This document shows, in pieces, positions 1 to 8,014 of a stretch of DNA of 28,416 nt. The position numbers and the translations under genes are program-made. The notes beneath the pieces were generated by a model, which was not told the origin of the DNA, made no database searches, and saw only the letters and a program-made list of their open reading frames with translations. How positions within the stretch are numbered: position 1 is the first letter of the stretch; every line of letters begins with the position of its first letter. Source of the DNA: UBA4421 sp028228615 (GTDB taxonomy: Bacteria; Pseudomonadota; Gammaproteobacteria; Pseudomonadales; Azotimanducaceae). The stretch is taken from the NCBI GenBank assembly GCA_028228615.1, contig JAOJBS010000025.1, forward strand, positions 1-28,416, read 5' to 3'.

Positions 1-245
1 GCATTTATTGCAGCATTCCCCATACGGTCAATATCAAGGGCTGGACTAGAAAAGAGAGCCTGGCGATCTTTAAATTTCTAACCCAACATTTCACTCAAGA
101 ACAGTATGTAACCCGATTCCATTGGACTCAGGGCACCCTAGCTATGTGGGACAACCGCTGTGTTTTCCACAATGCGCTCAACGACTATCAGGGGCATAGG
201 CGTCACATGCACAGAGTCATCGTTAAGGGTGAAAGGCCCGCCTAA
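1..245 (+). CDS. TauD/TfdA-family Fe(II)/2-oxoglutarate dioxygenase, C-terminal part (runs off left edge)
   Basis: The frame is open from position 3 to a TAA at 243-245 and encodes about 80 C-terminal residues. It contains W-D-N-R followed by H-x-A-x-x-D-Y-x-G-x-R-R and ends in K-G-E-R-P-A. That is the hallmark C-terminus of the TauD/TfdA family, in which this His is the second iron-binding histidine and the following Arg binds the 2-oxoglutarate carboxylate. Preceding text (GWTRKESLAIFKFL) also fits the family. The first iron ligands (HxD) lie left of the window, so substrate (taurine, another sulfonate, or an aryloxyacid) cannot be told. The integrated element begins about 150 bp downstream and does not disrupt this gene. 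Confidence 0.85.
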   Translation, partial: IYCSIPHTVNIKGWTRKESLAIFKFLTQHFTQEQYVTRFHWTQGTLAMWDNRCVFHNALNDYQGHRRHMHRVIVKGERPA

Positions 246-396
246 CGAACTCCGTTGTAGGAAAGTTATCGTAGAGTTATGGGGAAGCTATAACAAAGGA
301 ATAGAAAAAGCCGGGCACCTTTATGAGGCAACAGCGAGCCAGCAATATGCAGGAGCATTACGAAGTAGACGTATGAGGTAGGCTTATCACGTACTT

Positions 397-439
397 GCTT
401 AGGAGGCGATATAAGATCCAGCTAACCTACCGTAATTAT
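397..439 (-). pseudogene. Decayed 5' half of a tRNA-Arg(CCT) at the left end of the element (attL side)
   Basis: Read on the minus strand this segment runs GGTAGGTTAGCTGGAT, then CTTATATCGCCTCCTAAGC. It follows the typical bacterial tRNA-Arg 5' half (GGTAGCTCAGCTGGAT, then a D-stem and anticodon stem, then CCTCCTAAGC) with roughly three quarters of positions matching. The D-stem no longer pairs and the acceptor stem is largely lost, so it should not work as a tRNA. Its core GCTTAGGAG (397-405) is shared with the right end. The resemblance is seen directly; descent from tRNA-Arg is inference. Confidence 0.5.
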
Positions 440-463
440 CCTTTTAAAACAGAGGGATAACTC

Positions 464-1621
464 ATGGTCGCTATTACTTCAAGTACATCTTTAGAGCTAA
501 AACCTACCTTAAAACGGCGTGACATCACCTGTGAAATCCGTAAAGGTTTCACCCTCCGTCAGCATCCTACGGGCAGCATATCGTACAAGTATCGATTCAG
601 AGAGGGTGGCAAGTCTAAGGAGATATTGCTACATCATGACTATGAGCTTGCCCTAGCTCAGTACCAAGAGATAAGAGCCTCACGAGAGCGTCAGGTAGAT
701 CTTAGACGAGATCAAGTCAGCGGTAAGCACATCGATGCGCTCTTCCTGCTAGGGGACTTTGAGTACCTACAGGGGCAATGGATGCGCCGACATGTGAGGA
801 AGAACCTTACTCGAAGTACCGAGGTAAATTACCAACACTTCGTTGATCAGACGAGAAGCAAGATTGGTAAACAGCTGAAGGCCACTATCGCTGTACCAGA
901 GGCTCGTAGGTTGATTCGAGGGATGCTGAACGAGGTAGCTCACGAGACGCCTACCCAGAGTAATCGATTCCGCACAGCTCTATCTGGCATGTTCAAGTAC
1001 GGCCTGGAGCATGATCTAGTGTCCAGGACGCCAATCTATGGACTGCCCAAGCAGAAAGAAAGCCCTAAGTCCCGAATGTTCAATGATGACGAGTTGAGGC
1101 TACTGCTGCCCTATCTCAATCAATGTGACATCTCGAGGGATAAGGTTGATGCGCTGAAGTTGCTCCTGATGACAGCGATGCGTTCAGGTGAGGTGCTACG
1201 AATTGAGCATGAGCACCTTGATCTAGCAAATGGGACGTTGAGCCTGCCAGTTACCAAGAACGGACAGCCGTTTCTCGTTGCCCTACCACAGCTTGCTGTG
1301 GAGCTATTACAACAGCGGCAGTCTATTCGAGTAGGTCATAAGAAGCTGTTCGATAGTACGACTTGCGGCTTACGGCAAGCCTGTCAGAGAGCTGCTAAGA
1401 ATGTCGGCATTACTCAGTGCTCGCCGCACGACTATCGGCGTACTGCAGCGACGATGGCAGGGAGGCTGGGTGTTGATCTGGATACTATTGGTAGATTGCT
1501 TAACCACTCCGCCGTGGGTGTAACCAGGCGGCACTACGCGCTGTATGACAAGGCAAGTGAGAAGCGGGCAGCACTTGAGCTAATCACCGCAAGGCTAGTG
1601 CAGCTAGGGATGCGCATCTAA
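464..1621 (+). CDS. int: Tyrosine recombinase/integrase of the element
   Basis: A 385-residue tyrosine recombinase catalyses site-specific insertion and excision of the element. The N-terminus (about 20-80, FTLRQHPTGSISYKYRFR) resembles the arm-binding DUF4102 domain of P4-type integrases. Residues about 90-200 fit a SAM-like core-binding domain. The catalytic set is complete: R240 (TAMRSGEV), K265 in the beta-hairpin, H322 and R325 (HDYRR), H348 (LLNH) and nucleophile Y358 (RRHYALYD). The ATG at 464 follows GAGGG by eight bases. The gene lies 59 bp inside the left repeat and points into the element, which suits integrases that use a tRNA-derived attachment site. No excisionase gene is recognisable nearby. 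Confidence 0.95.
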   Translation: MVAITSSTSLELKPTLKRRDITCEIRKGFTLRQHPTGSISYKYRFREGGKSKEILLHHDYELALAQYQEIRASRERQVDLRRDQVSGKHIDALFLLGDFEYLQGQWMRRHVRKNLTRSTEVNYQHFVDQTRSKIGKQLKATIAVPEARRLIRGMLNEVAHETPTQSNRFRTALSGMFKYGLEHDLVSRTPIYGLPKQKESPKSRMFNDDELRLLLPYLNQCDISRDKVDALKLLLMTAMRSGEVLRIEHEHLDLANGTLSLPVTKNGQPFLVALPQLAVELLQQRQSIRVGHKKLFDSTTCGLRQACQRAAKNVGITQCSPHDYRRTAATMAGRLGVDLDTIGRLLNHSAVGVTRRHYALYDKASEKRAALELITARLVQLGMRI

Positions 1622-1649
1622 GCGGTTTATAAGTGACTAGTGTCAACCG
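1622..1649. other. Small inverted repeat between integrase and helicase genes
   Basis: GCGGTT at 1622-1627 pairs with AACCGC at 1644-1649 around a 16-base loop, directly after the integrase stop codon. There is no T-run after it, so it is more likely a processing or attenuation hairpin, or chance, than a terminator. Confidence 0.3.
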
Positions 1650-1701
1650 CATGTAGGTTACGTTCTTGCCGGCTATATGAGCGGCAAATGAGGGTCTGAT
1701 T

Positions 1702-3564
1702 TTGAAAGTGCCCACTACCAGAGAAAACCATTCACATCTATGGCTATTGCCAGCTTGCAACCAGCGGAGAATATTAGTGCACACACATGAGGAGGTAGAT
1801 CGACAAGACATAGCAGGAGTTGGTGTTTCTGGGCCGATAATAGCTATGCCTGTAACTGATGCTCAGCATAATTCCGCTGCTGAGAGCACGCTCCTTACAG
1901 CCCTGAGCCCTCCAGAGGATATGCCAGATATTCACTTGATAGATTGGCCTGCTGGTACCGGTAAGACTAGGGCTGTAATCAAAGATGTGATTCGTGCTGT
2001 TAAGGCGGGTTATAAGGTGATCTGGACGACTCCTACTGTTGGTGTCTTACAGAGGGAGACCTTTAAGCGATTGACTGGAGAGTCATCGTTCGATGAGCTG
2101 GATGAATACCTTTCTGATCTCGATGTGTATCTAATCAATGCAACCGTGAGAGAGGAAGAAGGCTACACAGACATTGGTTCGATGATATATCAGGTGGTTC
2201 TTGATGATATCGAGATGATGCCGGGTGAGGGGCGAGTATTCCTTTGCTCGTGGGTTGGGTTCCAGGCTTCTGGCTCGTTAAGGCGGGCTGCGAAATTCCG
2301 AGCATTCCCGAAGACTCGGCTTATTGTTGATGAGGTCCCTGAGGTCCTAGCCTTTACTTTCTATCAATCTGCGGATGTGAACTTTAGAGATTACCTCTCG
2401 TTCAGCAAGGGTATAGTTACGCCACTGCCTGAGCAGCAAGCACACTGGGAGGCAGCGGTTAAAGGTGTGTCTAACAACAGCGTTTTTGATGACAGTGATA
2501 GGCTGAAGGAACTGGCGGCATTGCTGATCAATCCTGAATATGTCACTACCTTGGCAAAGCATAGTATTAGGGCGAAGATCCACCTCACCAGTTACCTACT
2601 ACCTAGTGTGTTTAGTAGTTTCAAGGAAGTTGAGGTGCTTGGTGCTAATTCCAGACATTCGCTCATGTACCTTCTGTATACCAAGTGGGGTGTGAGGTTC
2701 CGTATCAATGAAAAGTATGAGGATGATAGGCGCCCAATTGATCATTTAGGTGACCTGTTCACTATCGTGCCTATTCAGGATGTGGCAATCACTAAGAACG
2801 CCATGAGTAAGAAAGCTAAGGCAAGGTGGGTGGTGGGACGGCTATTCGACATCGTAAAGGCATTCTATGGGGCTGAGAAGCCATTTATCTATTGTGTCAA
2901 CAACGCGGTAAATGTCGGCCCGATGCCGGAGCAAGCCTATAAGACGGCATCGATGCTCCATGGATCTAACGAGTATACTAACTTCGAGGCTGCAGCCTTC
3001 CTCTGTTCACTAAACCCGGGATTAGAGTTCCTGCAGGATCTGGAAGAGCGATGGGGGATCGATTATGGAGTCTATCTTAGAGCGAGGACAGCAGAGGTGA
3101 TCTATCAGTATAGCTACCGTATTAAAGCTAGGCTGGGCGACAGGTCTCTAGCTACTAGATATCTAATAGTAGTGCTTGATCGAATGAGTGCTGCAGCATT
3201 AAGAGAGAAGATCCCTGGATCAGTTGTTGATGAGAGTTACATTGAGGAGGATCCAGAGCAGAAGTTTGCAGGGAATGCTGGTAATGGCATTGCTGGCTTT
3301 CTGAGGCTAACACCACCAGAATCTCAAAGATTAAGGGAGTACAAAGCTTTGGTAGATAAGTGCCATAAGGAGGGTCGGATGATTTCTGTTCAGGATGCTT
3401 TGAGTACTACAGGTCCGACTAGATACAACAATCTAATAGCTATGGCGGAGAATAACGATGTCTCCATCACAGATCTAGAGGCAATACTGCTAGGTTTTGA
3501 TGGACGCTCTATATTCCCGAAGCCTGTATTGTCTAAACTGGACTTTGGCTTTAGCAATATATAA
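1702..3564 (+). CDS. SF2-like (DEAD/DEAH-related) helicase/ATPase
   Basis: 620 residues with divergent superfamily 2 helicase motifs. Walker A is WPAGTGKTRA (K88), motif Ia-like is IWTTPTVGVLQRE (107-119), and motif II is RLIVDEVPE with D210-E211. A motif III-like LTSYLLPSVF is at 295-304. The C-terminal half has HGSNEYTNFEAAAFL (420-434) and EVIYQYSYRIKAR (465-477), which look like motifs IV-VI with the arginine finger. A role in replication or RNA/DNA remodelling for the element is inference. TTG at 1702 is chosen because GAGGG lies seven bases upstream; the first in-frame ATG (1846) has no ribosome site. The gene follows the integrase by 80 bp and precedes the long structured non-coding block. 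I do not recognise a named subfamily. Confidence 0.65.
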   Translation: MKVPTTRENHSHLWLLPACNQRRILVHTHEEVDRQDIAGVGVSGPIIAMPVTDAQHNSAAESTLLTALSPPEDMPDIHLIDWPAGTGKTRAVIKDVIRAVKAGYKVIWTTPTVGVLQRETFKRLTGESSFDELDEYLSDLDVYLINATVREEEGYTDIGSMIYQVVLDDIEMMPGEGRVFLCSWVGFQASGSLRRAAKFRAFPKTRLIVDEVPEVLAFTFYQSADVNFRDYLSFSKGIVTPLPEQQAHWEAAVKGVSNNSVFDDSDRLKELAALLINPEYVTTLAKHSIRAKIHLTSYLLPSVFSSFKEVEVLGANSRHSLMYLLYTKWGVRFRINEKYEDDRRPIDHLGDLFTIVPIQDVAITKNAMSKKAKARWVVGRLFDIVKAFYGAEKPFIYCVNNAVNVGPMPEQAYKTASMLHGSNEYTNFEAAAFLCSLNPGLEFLQDLEERWGIDYGVYLRARTAEVIYQYSYRIKARLGDRSLATRYLIVVLDRMSAAALREKIPGSVVDESYIEEDPEQKFAGNAGNGIAGFLRLTPPESQRLREYKALVDKCHKEGRMISVQDALSTTGPTRYNNLIAMAENNDVSITDLEAILLGFDGRSIFPKPVLSKLDFGFSNI

Positions 3565-3717
3565 TAAAACGATGCAACCCCTTATATATAGGAGTTCAAC
3601 AGGAAAATAGAGAGAGTGATGCAAATAGCTGCATTTTTATAGCTGGAGTACCTAAGTCAGCCTATGGCGACAGCTTATAGTGTAACTGTCAGTGGCAGCA
3701 TAGTTTCATTAGGCTTC

Positions 3718-3934
3718 TACTATAGTGGTGTATATTTTGATGAGGGAGGTGGTATTGGTCGCGTTGGTCGTAGCCATGGCATAACACATAGCTCACCTTG
3801 ATTAAGCTCTAGTTAACTGGATGGGCTCAAGGTGCGCTATGTGCTTCTATTAGGCTACTGCCCTCATCATTACCATCCACCAATAATCAATAAAACATAG
3901 CCGCTATTAGCCTGTAATAGTAGGCACTATAGTA
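3718..3934. repeat. Nested long inverted repeat (four paired segments)
   Basis: Four segments pair in correct nested order. Innermost, CACATAGCTCACCTTG (3785-3800) pairs with CAAGGTGCGCTATGTG (3828-3843), 15 of 16 positions, around a 27-base loop. Next, GTAGCC (3770-3775) pairs with GGCTAC (3853-3858). Then TGATGAGGG (3738-3746) pairs with CCCTCATCA (3861-3869). Outermost, TACTATAGTG (3718-3727) pairs with CACTATAGTA (3925-3934). The conserved nesting argues against chance and indicates a folded RNA or a cruciform-forming DNA element. Confidence 0.75.
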
Positions 3935-4021
3935 TGCAGCTTAGAGCTACACTAAGTAGCCAGCATTAGGCTGGCAGATGTCTTAGCGTTGAGCTGTGTT
4001 ACCTCCAACTATTTTATAAAT

Positions 4022-4035
4022 GATTAATATTAATC
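4022..4035. repeat. Perfect 14-bp AT-rich palindrome GATTAATATTAATC
   Basis: The sequence is its own reverse complement and sits in the most AT-rich part of the non-coding block. A related inverted partner (CGATTAAT, 4054-4061) pairs with ATTAATCG (4029-4036). It could be a protein-binding site or an unwinding element. Confidence 0.5.
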
Positions 4036-4171
4036 GTTAATAACATTTATAGATCGATTAATGTACAGCCTATTGCAAGCAACGATCCAGCTAATTGTGG
4101 CCACTACTGGTAGCTACTATGGGAGGAAGCCTAATGTCACTTTGATGGCTAGTTAAGAGAGGCCTATTTAC

Positions 4172-4189
4172 TGTACAGGCTTCTGTACA
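4172..4189. promoter_or_regulatory. Inverted repeat TGTACAG-GCTT-CTGTACA, possible operator
   Basis: Seven-base arms (4172-4178 and 4183-4189) flank a four-base spacer, about 130 bp upstream of the RNase HI start. Size and symmetry suit a dimeric repressor site. It does not match the gammaproteobacterial LexA box (CTGT-N8-ACAG). No regulator gene was recognised in the element. Confidence 0.35.
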
Positions 4190-4320
4190 TATCAATAACA
4201 TTCTCATCCTTATAATTAAGCAACACTGTCATAGAACATCTAAGTTCATCTATCGCTATCTTACGAGACATGCAGCGTTATTAGTGCTGAATAAGTGGCC
4301 TAACTAGGAGTGCAGCTATA

Positions 4321-5100
4321 ATGGCTAAGCAGAAGTACTACGTCGTATGGGTAGGTAGGGGTACAGGCATCTTTACTGATTGGGCATCAACCAGTGCGTC
4401 AGTTTCTGGCTATCCAGGGGCTAAGCATAAGAGCTATAGCAGCAGAGAAGAAGCTGAGAGTGCGTACACTTCTACTACCGGCCCTAGGGTTAGAGCGGCT
4501 AGGAAATCTGTAGCTACTGAAGCTAGTGCAACCTTAGGTGCGAAGGCAGTTGCTAGCTCAACATTCGTCTTCGATCCAGCCTACGACATTCATATATTCA
4601 GCGATGGTGCCTGCGTGCCTAACCCCGGTAATGCCGGTTCAGGTGTATCTGTCTATCAATCAGGTAAGTTGATAGAGCTACATTATGGAGTGTACGAGCC
4701 TCACGGTACAAACAACACTGCTGAGTTGAATGCCCTGCATCAGGCTTTGCTTATAGCCGAGAGTAAGCTGAAGGCTAAGCTCAAGGTGATGGTGCTTAGC
4801 GATTCCACTTATTCGATTAATGTAATGAGTAAATGGGCAGCAGCATGGAAGCGAGATGATTGGAATAGTCGGAAAGGTAAACCGCCAGCTAATGTCGAGC
4901 TAGTAAAGGTGATGTTTGAGTTGTTCAGCAGTATAAGACGGCGTATAAAGTTAGAGCATGTTAGTGCGCATGTTGGTATAGAGGGTAACGAGCTTGCTGA
5001 CAGGTTAAGTAATCTGGCCATCCATCACCAGGAGTCAGGGTTTGTTGAGTACGATGGTTTGACTAAGGTGGACGAGATACTGGCAATGGGTGTGCGATGA
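4321..5100 (+). CDS. rnhA: Ribonuclease HI with N-terminal hybrid-binding domain
   Basis: 259 residues. It cleaves the RNA strand of RNA:DNA hybrids. Residues 4-50 (KYYVVWVGRGTGIF, GAKHKSYSSREEAE) form the RNase H1 N-terminal hybrid-binding (caulimovirus-type) domain. A linker follows (about 51-85), then the catalytic domain with D95 (SDGA), E135 (NTAEL), D161 (SDSTY), H217 and D227 (GNELADR), so the DEDD active site is complete. AGGAG lies ten bases before the ATG. The domain layout is that of eukaryotic-type RNase H1 and of some bacterial enzymes, unlike the short E. coli protein. Codon choice (many CTA, GCT, TAG-containing codons) matches the helicase gene, suggesting shared history. Position beside the structured block suggests a role in R-loop or primer processing, which is inference. 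Confidence 0.93.
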   Translation: MAKQKYYVVWVGRGTGIFTDWASTSASVSGYPGAKHKSYSSREEAESAYTSTTGPRVRAARKSVATEASATLGAKAVASSTFVFDPAYDIHIFSDGACVPNPGNAGSGVSVYQSGKLIELHYGVYEPHGTNNTAELNALHQALLIAESKLKAKLKVMVLSDSTYSINVMSKWAAAWKRDDWNSRKGKPPANVELVKVMFELFSSIRRRIKLEHVSAHVGIEGNELADRLSNLAIHHQESGFVEYDGLTKVDEILAMGVR

Positions 5101-5133
5101 CTTTGCCGATGGTACGAAATGGAGTGCTAAAGG

Positions 5134-5697
5134 ATGAGAGAGATGGCTGGTCTAACAGATAGTGTGGAGTGCGGCAGTGGGATAGGCAAATGGTACCGGC
5201 TCGTAATAGGCACTGTTTTAGGGCTATTGCTGTCTTCTTGTGCCTCCAATCTTGATCAAGGCAATGCAAGTTATGCTATTGGACAATACGATAGAGCTGC
5301 TCAGTATTGGAATGTGGCTGCAGCTGCTGGTGAGCCTGCTGCCCAGTACAACTTAGGGTTACTCTGGGAGCAAGGTTTAGGTAGCACGCCTAGGAATGCT
5401 GATCAGGGACTGTATTGGTACTACCAATCTGCTCAGCGTGGGTATGTCCCAGGAATGGTTAAAGCTGGAGCTATGTTGGCTAGTGCTGGAAGGCTAGATG
5501 AGGCTGTGTCATGGTTCACCCTTGCGGCGAGGTGGGGGAACATGGAAGCAGTCAATAATTTGAGAGTGCTTAATGCCAGAGTTCCAGCGGCAGATCTAAT
5601 GCAGATGAGGGCCAGGGAAACTGAGCAGGCGAATCTTATGGTTATGGATGCGGCTATGAAAGCGGCAAGTAAAGTCTACATGAGTACGCTTCCATAG
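5134..5697 (+). CDS. Sel1-repeat lipoprotein
   Basis: 187 residues. The N-terminus has a hydrophobic stretch ending in LLLSSC, a lipobox with lipidated Cys36, so export and membrane anchoring are likely. The body contains Sel1-like (SLR) helical repeats: AVAAGEPAAQYNLG-type text at about 63-76, WYYQSAQRGYVPGMVKAG at 94-112, and a third degenerate unit (AVSWFTLAARWGNMEAVNNL) at 124-143. SLR proteins usually mediate protein-protein contacts. The ATG at 5134 is preceded by GGAG nine bases upstream. It starts 33 bp after RNase HI in the same direction, so the two are probably co-transcribed. Partner and role are unknown. Confidence 0.75.
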   Translation: MREMAGLTDSVECGSGIGKWYRLVIGTVLGLLLSSCASNLDQGNASYAIGQYDRAAQYWNVAAAAGEPAAQYNLGLLWEQGLGSTPRNADQGLYWYYQSAQRGYVPGMVKAGAMLASAGRLDEAVSWFTLAARWGNMEAVNNLRVLNARVPAADLMQMRARETEQANLMVMDAAMKAASKVYMSTLP

Positions 5698-5823
5698 CTT
5701 GTTATGACTGCGGAATGATAAAACCCTGTCGGGGGCTTATATGACCCATTCCAAGTCGAAAGTTTAGGCTGAAGGGTTGATAGATAAACTAGATCAGATC
5801 AATAAAACTATAGGGTACCACAA

Positions 5824-6168
5824 ATGAGAGAATTCAAGATGAAGCGAAGTGTAATGTTAGGGCTGATAGTTGCGATGTCAATATCTGCTGGAGTGAATGC
5901 ACAGGATAGCGGTAGCACCTTGTACGGCAGTGACGGTACGAGCTATCAAAACATCGGCAACACTACTTATGGTAGCGACGGTTCGAGCTATCAACATATC
6001 GGTAATTCGACATACGGTAATGATGGTACGAGCTATCAACACATTGGGGACTCAACTTATGGGAGTGATGGTTCGACTTACCAGACGATTGGGAATACCA
6101 CGTATGGATCAAAAGGTGCAGAGTCGGCAACCTGCAGTACCAGTGGTAGTACAGTTTACTGTAATTAG
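5824..6168 (+). CDS. Small secreted protein of tandem YGSDG(S/T)SYQxIG repeats
   Basis: 114 residues. A signal peptide (from the second Met, codon 6: MKRSVMLGLIVAMS, cleavage expected after VNA) is followed by four 15-residue repeats at 31-45, 46-60, 61-75 and 76-90 and a partial fifth (91-98). The consensus is N-(S/T)-T-Y-G-(S/N)-D-G-(S/T)-S-Y-Q-H-I-G. The tail has two cysteines (ATCS and VYCN) that may form a disulfide. Either the ATG at 5824 or the one at 5839 could start translation, as both have weak purine-rich sites upstream. The repeat is rich in Gly, Ser, Tyr and Asp and looks like an extracellular or periplasmic beta-type repeat. I know no function for it. Confidence 0.65.
   Translation: MREFKMKRSVMLGLIVAMSISAGVNAQDSGSTLYGSDGTSYQNIGNTTYGSDGSSYQHIGNSTYGNDGTSYQHIGDSTYGSDGSTYQTIGNTTYGSKGAESATCSTSGSTVYCN
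5914..6117 (+). repeat. 45-bp coding tandem repeats (4 units plus a partial one)
   Basis: These encode the 15-residue repeats of the preceding protein. Synonymous and conservative differences between units show that they are not recent duplicates, while the in-frame period is kept exactly. Confidence 0.8.
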
Positions 6169-6653
6169 TTATTGCCAACTTCCTCCGGCAACTAGACTTC
6201 TTGGTCATGAGCGTATCTGGAAGGGCATTGGATTTTGCCAACGTCAGTTAGTCATTCAGCCGCTAGGCGCCATCTGGTTAGTAGGTTGGCGCTGAGGCCT
6301 AGGCGTCTTGCTATTTGGACACTGGCACCAGGTTGCAGATCCTGCTCAACGGCACTGTAAGTACACAAGAAGACCCCACAACTGTAACCGACTAAGGCTT
6401 ATCTGCAAATCACAACTCAACAACAGCAGCAGGAGTTTCCAAAGGTACTGTAACTGGCAAGCCCCTAGTATCGTAGATACCTGATAGCGTTACAATTCAC
6501 GCAAACAGAAGGTTGGACTTCCCAGACTTCACTAGACACTTTCTAGCCTGGAAAATGTGGTTTAAATATACTATCCTCACCAGCGCAATGAGTCGATCGC
6601 ATCCAGTAGGCTTATTCTACTGCCGCATCACGTTGTCGGGTCTATGAATTGAT
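6169..6653. other. Non-coding stretch inside the element
   Basis: Frames on both strands are short and broken by stops. A weak hairpin (GCGCCA, then TGGCGC about 15 bases later, near 6268-6292) may end transcription of the repeat-protein gene. No convincing feature otherwise. Confidence 0.4.
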
Positions 6654-6803
6654 TAATCGAACACTTTGTTGTCGCGCGAGTCGGCGCCGCCCATGGCAAA
6701 AAACTCCCGATCGTTCGGTATTTGTATCTTGATGGGTGCGCCAAATTGCAGCGCGGTCTTAATGTTGCGTAGCGATCCGGGTCCCAAATCGTTGATACTA
6801 TGC
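6654..6803 (-). pseudogene. C-terminal gene remnant, unidentified
   Basis: On the minus strand a frame without a start codon runs from just below the oxidoreductase ribosome site to a TAA at 6654-6656. It includes NIKTALQFGAPIKIQI and EFFAMGGADSRDNKVFD. It looks protein-like and shares the higher GC of the neighbouring oxidoreductase gene, unlike the flanking element DNA. It is headless, since an in-frame TAA precedes it. I do not recognise the family. It may mark the left edge of an inserted fragment. Confidence 0.3.
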
Positions 6804-6829
6804 TCAAATGATTACAAGGAGATGTTCGA

Positions 6830-8014
6830 ATGCCGGATCTGTTCAGCCCATTTACATTGAAGGGCGTAACGCTACGCAATCGCACGGTGATGTCGCCGAT
6901 GACGATGTATAACTCAGTCGACGGCAAACTCGACGATTACCATGTGAGCTATCTCGGTGCGCGCGCTAGCGGCGGTTTCGGCCTGATCTTCGGTGAGCAG
7001 ATGGCGATAACACCTGACGGTCGAACGACCACCTCTTGCGCCGGGATTTGGGATGACAACCAGATAGAAGGACACGCACGCGTATGCGCAATAGTTGAGC
7101 GAATGGGTAGCGTTCCGGCGATACAGCTCGGCCACACGGGTCGCAAAGGCAGTGAGGTTCCTCCTCACAAGGAAACCAACGAAGAAGGCACGTGGAAACA
7201 GCTGCCGCCCGATCACCCGAATGGATGGACTTGCGTGGCACCTTCTGCAATTCCTTATGGCGGGGGTGGGCACATTCATCCCGTGCACGAACTCACGGTA
7301 GCGGAAATAAAAGCCATCCATCAGGCGTATGCGGATGCTGCAGTTCGCGCGCGCGAAGCCGGCTACAAGTGGCTGGAAATGCACTATGCCCATGGTTACC
7401 TCGGCGCGAGCTTCTTTTCGCCGTTAGCGAATCAGCGTACCGACGACTACGGTGGCAGTGTTGAAAAACGCCTGCGCTTTCATACTGAGGCACTCGACGC
7501 GGTGCGCGCGGTGTGGCCCGAGGAGTACCCGCTGACGATTCGGCTCGGCTCGGACGATCTGAATCCGGCCGGGATACAGTTTGAAGATTCGATTTATGCC
7601 GTGGCAAAGTTGAAAGAGCATGGACTCGACCTTGCCGATTTGTCGATCGGTTTCAACACTGATGAGATGGTCGACCCACCTTTGGCTGAAATGGGTTTCA
7701 TGCTGGAGCGTGCCGCCCGCGTGCGGCGTGAAGTCGACATCCCGGTCGCCACTAGCTGGAACCTGGGTGTTCCGCAAAATGCGGACCAGGCCATTCGTGA
7801 TGAACTCATCGATCTCGTGTTCCTCGGCCGGCCGGCGCTAGCGAATCCGCATTGGCCAGTTTGGGCAGCGCGTGAACTGGCCCATCCAGATCCTTTCGGT
7901 CTTGTTCCCGACGATTGGGCGTGGTGGTTGCGCAATTTTCGTGGGCATGAAGCGAGTATTGGCTGGCCTGCGAATCGTGGCACTGAACCCAGTACGTCAT
8001 CGTCCAGTCCGTAA
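6830..8014 (+). CDS. NADH:flavin oxidoreductase, Old Yellow Enzyme family (YqjM/xenobiotic-reductase type)
   Basis: 394 residues, a full-length FMN-dependent TIM barrel that reduces activated C=C bonds or nitro compounds with NAD(P)H. Recognised motifs: LFSPFTLKGVTLRNR at the N-terminus, SPMTMYNS, AIQLGHTGRKGS (about 97-108), the active-site pair H185-x-x-H188 in EMHYAHGYL, SPLANQRTDDYGGS (197-210), and LGRPALANPHW near the C-terminus. AAGGAG lies eight bases before the ATG. Codon use and GC are visibly higher than in the RNase H and Sel1 genes around it, so it is probably a later acquisition carried as metabolic cargo. Substrate is not predictable from sequence. Confidence 0.92.
   Translation: MPDLFSPFTLKGVTLRNRTVMSPMTMYNSVDGKLDDYHVSYLGARASGGFGLIFGEQMAITPDGRTTTSCAGIWDDNQIEGHARVCAIVERMGSVPAIQLGHTGRKGSEVPPHKETNEEGTWKQLPPDHPNGWTCVAPSAIPYGGGGHIHPVHELTVAEIKAIHQAYADAAVRAREAGYKWLEMHYAHGYLGASFFSPLANQRTDDYGGSVEKRLRFHTEALDAVRAVWPEEYPLTIRLGSDDLNPAGIQFEDSIYAVAKLKEHGLDLADLSIGFNTDEMVDPPLAEMGFMLERAARVRREVDIPVATSWNLGVPQNADQAIRDELIDLVFLGRPALANPHWPVWAARELAHPDPFGLVPDDWAWWLRNFRGHEASIGWPANRGTEPSTSSSSP

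Larger units (their letters stand above)
3565..4320. other. 756-bp structured non-coding block (candidate origin or ncRNA locus)
   Basis: No coding frame of note is present on either strand. The block holds a long nested inverted repeat (3718-3934), four copies of ATTAGGCT (3708-3715, 3849-3856 and 3965-3972 direct; 4128-4135 inverted), an AT-rich stretch at about 4010-4062, and short perfect palindromes. It separates the helicase gene from RNase HI. Iterons, AT-rich DNA and cruciforms are what a plasmid-like origin would show, but a structured RNA would look similar. Which of the two it is cannot be settled by eye. Confidence 0.55.

Noticed and set aside
4172..4189. LexA/SOS box
   Set aside because: The symmetry is TGTACAG-N4-CTGTACA, not CTGT-N8-ACAG.
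3565..5100. Retron (msr-msd next to an RNase H)
   Set aside because: No reverse transcriptase gene is present in the element; RNase HI plus a palindrome is not enough.
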